A stretch of DNA of 21,089 nucleotides from Ramicandelaber brevisporus (Eukaryota > Kickxellomycota > Ramicandelaberales > Ramicandelaberaceae): assembly GCA_025201865.1 (NCBI GenBank), contig MU602841.1, forward strand, positions 8,604-29,692, given 5' to 3'. Under the pieces are notes generated by a model that saw only the letters and a program-made list of their open reading frames with translations, was not told the DNA's origin and ran no database searches. Shown here one piece after another: positions 15,469 to 21,089 of this stretch (the first letter of the stretch is position 1; each line of letters opens with the position of its first letter). The translations under genes were made by a program, and so were the position numbers.

Positions 15469-17215
15469 TCAGAAACGTTGACTGTGCGCAGAAGCAGCGG
15501 CGGAACCCACGGGCGAAGTTAATCCCATCCGCAACAGTGAGGCGTGAGTATGGCGCACAGACACAGAGCCCAGCTTCATTGTTGCTGTTGTCGCTTGGAT
15601 TGGCTTTTGGCTGGCTGCAAATGGATTAGATGGCGGTGAAGCCAAAGTGGGACGGGAGGATGAGGATGCAACACGCGGGACTGGAGTTGCAGTGGGCACA
15701 GCAACGGTCCGCACATTGTTGCCAATACCAATTTTAACGGTGCGAGAAGGTGTGCCAATCAGTGGTCGACGCTGTGAGGATAGAGCCGTGCCTCCATGCT
15801 GCTGTCTTTGTGCCGCAGCCGCCGTTGTCTTTGATGCCAGTCGTACCGACTCGCCAAATCGTGGTAACACTTTCGACTGCTTGGCAGCGGTGCTAGGCTG
15901 ACCATTGGATGCAGATGGTGTAGCAGCAGCTGAAGATGATGAGGCTTTGTGGCGCTTCGTTGTAAGCGGTGCCTCGGTTGCTTTATCGATGGTTGCCTTG
16001 GCTTCATCGCATGCTTCAGTGTCGCTCTCGATGGCCTTCCGTTTAGCAGTTGGCGGTGCCCCAGTGCGCTTGTCAGCAGAAGCAGCGGAAGACGACGATT
16101 TCGCTGGAGTCTTGGCAGCAATGACTCGGAGCGCAGCGTAATGGGTTGCGATGCTCTCTTCCTTCTTTGACTGTGTTCGGTGAATACGGTCAAACTTCTC
16201 GGTGATGGACATTGTCTTGGGCAATCCAGAAGCCGGCGTAGCCATTTGGAAAACAAACCCGCTGGCAGGCGTAGCCTTCTCGGCTTTCGGTGTCGCATTA
16301 TCACCAAATGGCAGATAGGACGGCTGTGACTTGGATGCCGTCGCTTGATGGTCGAGCTCGGCCATCACGCTTTCTGTGACATCCGATGGCGGCGAGTAAG
16401 TCGGAATACGAGCTGAAAACGGCAGAGCTCCGCCTGCTTCAGTGGTGCCAGCTGGGGACGAGGCTGTAGATGCCAAAGCAGCCCACGGATACAAAGACTG
16501 GCTTGGTGTTTTGGGTGTCATACTCGCAACCGCCTCCGATACCTTGCGCTCGCCGGGAGTGTGTGGCACTGCTGCTGGCTGGAGTGGACTCTCGCTGTGC
16601 GAATCGCCGCTAGCTCGCAGAGACTTGCGCAGCTCTCGAAGGCGCTCTCGAGCAGCCGACTTGGCTTCTTTGGCGCTGACTTGGGGTGGCCGTACGACTA
16701 GCAATTCCACTGCAACTTTATCCGAGTTGGAAACTGATGCAGATCGAAGCTGAGGCGTTGGCGCATTGGAGCTTGGCCGAGCGAGACCAAGACCAAGACC
16801 AAGACCACCTCTACCGTCAACAACTGAATCGTCCGCATCGCTGGCATCTTCATCGGTATCGTCGTATCCATCATGGCTTGCCTGGAATGAAGACGCCATT
16901 CCAACTTCAGCCGTGTCCTCAGCCACCCAGTGCTCTCGCAGGCGCTCAATCAGCTCAATAGTCTTGCCATTGGCCTTCAGCGAGTTCTGTTTGCACAGTG
17001 CCTGCAAGTCCGTGCGGCTCATGCTATCCAGATCTGGTCGCTCAACCTCGTTTCCTGAAGGAGTCGGAACAAACCGAGAACTGGTGGCCCTTGGACCAGC
17101 CAGCCCCGAGGATACTCTGCGCTGGATCGACTGCCGGCGCTTGATCAGACTACGAGGTGTAGCCACGGGACGAGACGGAGGCGGAACCACGGTGACGCTT
17201 GAGGAGGATGCATTA

Positions 17216-17249
<34 letters not shown>

Positions 17250-17328
17250 CTGCTGCCTCTTCCTCTTCCTCGAGCGGTCCAGACAAGTACTCTAGTGCCG
17301 ATGGCTGGCGACGAGTTTTGCGTGCCAT
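15469..17328 (-). CDS. SAP-domain protein, NuSAP-like (619 aa)
   Basis: Residues 98-134 form a SAP helix-extended-helix DNA-binding domain (DLDSMSRTDLQALCKQ, then ANGKTIELIERLREHW). The rest is mostly low-complexity and basic: a Glu run and Ala/Thr repeat near the N-terminus, an Asp-rich patch at 154-171, a Gly-Leu repeat at 174-182, and many Ser/Thr-Pro sites that would suit mitotic kinases. At 377-401 the segment EKFDRIHRTQSKKEESI resembles the conserved helix of NuSAP (nucleolar and spindle-associated protein; KIHE..FKKMESI), which binds microtubules and chromatin in mitosis. The SAP-N-terminal, basic-C-terminal plan also fits NuSAP. I am sure of the SAP domain and less sure of the NuSAP link. 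It lies directly downstream of NOG1 on the same strand, with 146 bases between NOG1 stop and this start. Confidence 0.85.
16785..16806. repeat. (GACCAA)3.7 hexanucleotide repeat
   Basis: Short tandem repeat within the SAP-protein gene, encoding the Gly-Leu dipeptide repeat on the coding (minus) strand. Likely slippage-prone. Confidence 0.9.
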
Positions 17329-17474
17329 ACTTGTACTTGGTCAAAAATAATATCCAAATTGTTTGTTTATTTTTTGATAATGAGAAACGGAGTTAGAACA
17401 AAAAAAAGAAGGAGTGTAGACATAGAGTGTAGTTGCTGTTTTTGTTTTGTTTAGTTTTGTTTTGTTTTGTTGTT

Positions 17475-19454
17475 TTAACGTCTGTCGGTCTTGCCACCCT
17501 TGCGCTTGCCTGAGAACAAGTGCTTGGGCATCTTGACTTGGATAGCACGGTCAGCTTCACCAGCACGTCCCTCCAGCTTAATCTGGCGCTGGCGCATGTT
17601 ACGGATGTCGAGGGCTTGCTTGAGCTGGCTGGCATCGCGTACACCCATTGTGCTGCGGTCGCGCTTGGCTGCGCCACTGGCAGAGCGGGCAGCTGCAGCA
17701 CGAGACTCGGAGCGAGCGCGCTTGCGACTGCGGTTGGACATGCCCTCGAGCTCCATGGCATCATCATCGTCATCATCATTGCCGTCTTCACCCTCAGAGT
17801 CGCTGTTGAACCGTGACATTGAGCGGTTGCGGGCACCAGCGCCAGGTCTTGTGGCCTCGACGGCGGCCTCAATGCGCTTGGAAATCTTGCGGTCAACGGT
17901 GCGGCCCTTGTTGAGGCTGTGCTTCTGCATGAGCAGCTGCTTGCGTTTCCGGATCTCATTGGCTGTCCGCTTGATTTCCTCCTCCTCGCTGTCCCACTCC
18001 TCATCCTCATCCTTGACGCCATCCGCAGCCTTGTAGTAGCCTTGGGCCTCCAGCTGCTCCTCCTCCTTCTCCAGTGCCTCGAGCTTCTCCAGGATCTCGG
18101 CATCAACCCAGTCGGCAATGTTCTGGGCATCCATAATCTCGGGGACAATGTCATACTTCCAGTCGTCATCATCGAGCTTGTAGTGCTTGCGGACATCAGG
18201 AACATACACGCCAGGACCGCCATTCTCGCGCTCCAGATCGCGCTCCAGCTTGGGGCGGTCAGGATCCTCAGGGTCGTACTTGCGGCGCTTGAGGGCACCC
18301 TCAGGAATGAAGGCAGGACGGGTCTGGTCGTCGCGAGCAGCAGGGGTTGCCACATGCAGCTTGTTCAGGACGTCGCCCATCTTGGCCGCAGAGCGCATCT
18401 TGATCTCTACACGCATTGCCAACAGCTGGTCACAGGCAGCATTGCGGACATCCATCACACCATCTTCAGTGTGGGTGGACATGCGGCCAACGGTGACGCC
18501 TTCCTCACCAATGATTTGGTCAACCAGAGCACGATCGGACTCGCTCAGGTCCTCAAGGCGGGCAGCATCGAGCTTGCTCAAAACCAGCATCTTGGGCTTG
18601 TTGGCAAAGAGTGGCTTGATGCTGTGGTAGAGAGAGCACTGCTCTGCGACACTGTAGCCACACTGCTCGGAGAGATCAATGAAGTACATTACGCATGCAC
18701 GCAGGTGAGCGAGAGCGGTGATGGACTGCATCTCGATGACATTGCGCTCTTCGAGAGGATGGTCGAGAATACCTGGAGTGTCAATAACCTGCCAGCTCAT
18801 GTACTTGTAGTACATGTGGCCAACAAAGAGAGACTTGGTTGTGAATGCATACGGCTGCACATCGACATCGGCGTTGGTGACCTTGTTGAGGAAGGAGGAC
18901 TTGCCCACATTTGGATATCCACAGATGATGAGAGTACGAGTGTTGGGGTCGATGGATGGCAGACGAGCCAGATGCTGGCGGACATTCTCGAGGAAACCCA
19001 GATTCTCCTTTTGCCGCTTCATGATGGTGGCCATACGACCGAGAGCAGCCTTCTTGAGTTGCTTGCACCGATAGAGGGAGTCGGCGAATTTGAGGAGTCT
19101 CACGTAGTCTCTGGCAACTGAATCGATCAGACTGGCGGCGGTGTTGATTTGGGAGAGAGCCAGCTTGTAGTGGTCCTTGTCATACAGAACGTTCATCAAG
19201 TCAGAGTAGAATGGGTGAATGGAATCCATCTTGGGGAACTCCTCGATAATCTGTCGCAGCTTCTCGTCAAACGAGTCATGGGCGAACTTCACCTTGCGCA
19301 TGTAAAACTGTCTAATACGCCCGATGGCATAGTTTTTGTGGATGACTGTGGGTGTCTTGCGCTGCGTTTTGGAGAGCACAATGTCGACAAAGTCGGACGC
19401 TGTTGGAACCACCTGGATCCTTTTGAAGTTGTAAAGCGACGCTGAAGATGCCAT
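17475..19454 (-). CDS. NOG1: Nucleolar GTP-binding protein 1 (60S ribosome biogenesis GTPase), 659 aa
   Basis: Acts in the nucleolus and nucleoplasm in assembly and export of pre-60S ribosomal particles. The N-terminal helical domain (1-160) matches yeast and human NOG1 closely (KTQRKTPTVIHKNYAIGRIR, then FYMRKVK). The OBG-type GTPase domain shows G1 GYPNVGKSS (179-187), G2 AFTTKSLFVGH around 203-213 and G3 DTPGI (225-229). The usual G4 NKxD reads SKLD (293-296). The acidic and basic C-terminal tail ends in LFSGKRKGGKTDRR, as in other NOG1 proteins. The frame is open upstream to an ATG at 19736, which would add 94 residues, but similarity begins at MASSASLYNFKRIQVVP, so I use 19454; the bases just before it are a CAA/CAG leader. 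Length is close to yeast (647). Confidence 0.97.
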   Translation of the reverse strand: MASSASLYNFKRIQVVPTASDFVDIVLSKTQRKTPTVIHKNYAIGRIRQFYMRKVKFAHDSFDEKLRQIIEEFPKMDSIHPFYSDLMNVLYDKDHYKLALSQINTAASLIDSVARDYVRLLKFADSLYRCKQLKKAALGRMATIMKRQKENLGFLENVRQHLARLPSIDPNTRTLIICGYPNVGKSSFLNKVTNADVDVQPYAFTTKSLFVGHMYYKYMSWQVIDTPGILDHPLEERNVIEMQSITALAHLRACVMYFIDLSEQCGYSVAEQCSLYHSIKPLFANKPKMLVLSKLDAARLEDLSESDRALVDQIIGEEGVTVGRMSTHTEDGVMDVRNAACDQLLAMRVEIKMRSAAKMGDVLNKLHVATPAARDDQTRPAFIPEGALKRRKYDPEDPDRPKLERDLERENGGPGVYVPDVRKHYKLDDDDWKYDIVPEIMDAQNIADWVDAEILEKLEALEKEEEQLEAQGYYKAADGVKDEDEEWDSEEEEIKRTANEIRKRKQLLMQKHSLNKGRTVDRKISKRIEAAVEATRPGAGARNRSMSRFNSDSEGEDGNDDDDDDAMELEGMSNRSRKRARSESRAAAARSASGAAKRDRSTMGVRDASQLKQALDIRNMRQRQIKLEGRAGEADRAIQVKMPKHLFSGKRKGGKTDRR

Positions 19455-20116
19455 TCCAGTTGCTCTTTTTGTTGTTGCTGCTGTTGTTGCTGTTGTTGTT
19501 GTTGCTGTTAAAGTAGATGCCGAGCAAGAGGAAATGAAAAGTAAGTTGTCGTCCAGATCAAAGCGCTCGCATAGACAAAAACAAAAACCGCTGTCTTTCT
19601 TTCTTTCGATCTCGGCCGCCATGTACAAACCCCCAACAACTACCTCCTCTATTTTGTAAATCTGAGCGCTCACATTCCTGCTCACGTTTGAAACTTTATT
19701 CGACCAATCACAGATGATTGCCGGAACTGACTTCATTCGACTGGGCTTGTAATAGCTCTAATTCCGAGCTGACTGACGCCTAGTACAAGAAGAGTAGACG
19801 AATTCATCAAGATACTCTTGGAGCTCATCGGGAGTACGACTGTGTGGTGCAATGTCCATCTTGAAGCCAATCTAAGTGCCTGTTATTGCATTGTTACATG
19901 CTACTGGAGACATAATCGACAAAGTAGTTTTGGTCGTTTACAGAAAGAAGGACGAGTAGAAAGCAAGCTGAAGGCAGCAACGGCATATACATTACCTTCT
20001 TGCTGAAGGTAAACTAACTCATTTTTCACAATGAAAATTACACAATATTTATAGAAAAGGAAAAAACAAAATAGAGCAAAAAGAAGAATAATTAGAAAAG
20101 ATGTAATGATAGTTTC
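19455..20116. other. NOG1 upstream region and 3' flank of the AT-hook gene
   Basis: 662 bases with no supported gene. 19470-19510 is a CAA/CAG tract on the minus strand, just before the NOG1 start. The NOG1 frame stays open to 19736, but the peptide is Cys/Thr-rich and not conserved. A perfect 8-bp inverted repeat lies at 19992-20012. 20013-20110 is A/T-rich, fitting 3' flanking DNA of the AT-hook gene. Confidence 0.45.
19992..20012. terminator. Perfect stem-loop in the 3' flank of the AT-hook gene
   Basis: TTACCTTC and GAAGGTAA arms (8 bp) with a 5-base TTGCT loop, about 105 bases beyond the AT-hook stop codon in the direction of transcription. It could be a 3' UTR hairpin or a chance palindrome; a terminator role is a guess. 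Confidence 0.3.
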
Positions 20117-21089
20117 TTATGCTGTCAAACTGGATTCTCGTTTAAGCGACTCGATGACATTAATGGCTTCTTGCAAGACTTGGTTCTGGGTCATCGAGCT
20201 CCAAATGGGATCCAGACGACGCATTCGATCAATTGCAGCTTTGATTTTCTGATAATCTGTTTGATAGTGCACTACTGTTGAGGTTGGTACTGACATCCTC
20301 ATGTTCCTGGCGATAAAATCAGTGGCAGTATTGATTAAAGCGTGTCTGGACAATAAACGCAAGTTATCAAACATATCGTATAGCTGACTGTAAAGTTCCT
20401 TCTTTTCTGCCTCGTATTTATTCTGTGGCTGTTGTGCTGACTGTGTGAGAATTGGATGTCTAAGGCACGGACCAAATGGCTGTTTCTGGAGCTGTGATAG
20501 AGATGAACCATATGATGAGGTGTATGTATTTTTGCGTGGTCGGTCACGGCAATGAGGCTGTGAAGAAATGACTTCATTGATGGCTGTATCAGACGATGTA
20601 CATAGCTGCTGCTGCTGCTGCTGCTGTTGTTGTTGTTGTTGTTCACTCTTGCGTGGCCGCCCTGGACGACGCGGCTTCGAGACAATAGCCTCAATTGCAA
20701 CTGTGGCTGATGATGCAGACTGCTGAACTGGCTGTTGCTGTTGCTGCCCCAAGTCAATCAGAAGGGCTTTGTAATTGGATGAGGAATCAAATGCAGAATA
20801 GCCAGATCCTATGCCTTGAAGAAAAAGACCATCGCAAACATGAGCAGGTGGATGTTGGTGTGGAGTGGCACTACGAGTTACAGTGGATGTCATACTGAGG
20901 CTGTTGTTGCTGCTGTTGTCAGTAGTGAACTTGAACCTAGTTGTTGTGTCCATGTAATTAATTGGTCTACGAATAATGATGTGATTCTGTGGAATCGGCG
21001 GCAACTCAAAATAGGATTGAGGGATGTTGATTGATGAAGCAGTGTTAATAGCATCTGCCTGTTTCAACGATATGCTCACGCCTAGTGCA
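20117..21089 (-). CDS. AT-hook protein with HLH-like C-terminal helices (5' end outside window)
   Basis: The frame is open to the right edge and the codon at 21079 is GTG, so the start probably lies outside the window. Counting from 21079, a clear AT-hook (KPRRPGRPRK, 135-144) is followed by a 12-Gln run (147-158) and a second, weaker hook (RDRPRK, 178-183). Both hooks are preceded by a similar short segment (AIEAIVS and AINEVIS), so the module looks duplicated. The C-terminal 100 residues are helical. Residues 278-314 (IKAAIDRMRRLDP, then NQVLQEAINVIESLKRE) fit the helix-loop-helix consensus, and 227-258 fit it more loosely, but neither has a basic region in front. A nuclear DNA-binding or chromatin role is likely. 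I do not recognise a named family. Confidence 0.75.
   Translation of the reverse strand, partial: ALGVSISLKQADAINTASSINIPQSYFELPPIPQNHIIIRRPINYMDTTTRFKFTTDNSSNNSLSMTSTVTRSATPHQHPPAHVCDGLFLQGIGSGYSAFDSSSNYKALLIDLGQQQQQPVQQSASSATVAIEAIVSKPRRPGRPRKSEQQQQQQQQQQQQLCTSSDTAINEVISSQPHCRDRPRKNTYTSSYGSSLSQLQKQPFGPCLRHPILTQSAQQPQNKYEAEKKELYSQLYDMFDNLRLLSRHALINTATDFIARNMRMSVPTSTVVHYQTDYQKIKAAIDRMRRLDPIWSSMTQNQVLQEAINVIESLKRESSLTA
20606..20641 (-). repeat. CAA/CAG tract encoding Gln12 in the AT-hook protein
   Basis: Twelve Gln codons between the two AT-hook modules: a CAA block followed by a CAG block on the coding strand. Likely length-variable. Confidence 0.95.

Noticed and set aside
19455-19736. A 94-residue N-terminal extension of NOG1
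   Set aside because: Similarity to yeast and human NOG1 starts at the downstream ATG, and the extension ends in a CAA/CAG leader-like tract with Cys/Thr-rich composition.
1-21089. A coordinated new multi-gene system, CRISPR array or mobile element
   Set aside because: Genes belong to well-known, unrelated pathways in ordinary fungal order; repeats are short trinucleotide tracts or the single MMS19 triplication, and no transposase, integrase or terminal repeats were seen.

Overview
The window looks like a gene-dense stretch of a fungal nuclear chromosome, probably from an early-diverging (zoosporic or chytrid-like) lineage. The fungal call rests on three things: a peroxisomal multifunctional beta-oxidation enzyme with two dehydrogenase domains plus a hydratase (the fungal Fox2 layout), a monofunctional NAD-type methylenetetrahydrofolate dehydrogenase (MTD1), and secreted tyrosinases. 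Glutamine runs and CAA/CAG trinucleotide tracts are frequent, and I can support only one intron. The exact lineage is inference; I could not run a search.

Layout, left to right: (1) 1-118, the C-terminal end of a homeodomain-like protein (+). (2) 119-2219, a mostly empty region with one weak small ORF on the minus strand. (3) 2220-2908, an endosulfine/Igo1-type PP2A regulator (+) whose first 12 codons sit in a separate small exon. (4) 3083-6864, two secreted tyrosinases in head-to-head orientation sharing about 330 bp of upstream DNA. (5) 6963-9758, Fox2 (-). (6) 10204-11124 (possibly to 11235), MTD1 (-). (7) 11915-15388, MMS19 (+), divergent from MTD1. (8) 15469-17328, a SAP-domain protein with a NuSAP-like motif (-). 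(9) 17475-19454, the nucleolar GTPase NOG1 (-). (10) 20117 to the right edge, the C-terminal part of an AT-hook protein with HLH-like helices (-).

The genes do not form one pathway: they cover cell-cycle/quiescence signalling, pigment or phenol oxidation, peroxisomal fatty-acid oxidation, one-carbon metabolism, cytosolic Fe-S protein assembly, chromatin or spindle functions and 60S ribosome assembly. The only likely functional cluster is the divergent tyrosinase pair. I see no CRISPR array, mobile element, rRNA or tRNA, and no convincing new multi-gene system.

The points most worth checking are a perfect in-frame triplication of a 114-bp unit (one HEAT-like repeat) inside MMS19, the split endosulfine gene, the divergence between the paired tyrosinases (including a Met-rich MxxMxxM loop and a shared uncharacterised C-terminal module), near-identical DNA shared by the two dehydrogenase domains of Fox2, CAA-rich leaders ahead of several start codons, and a possible alternative N-terminus of MTD1.
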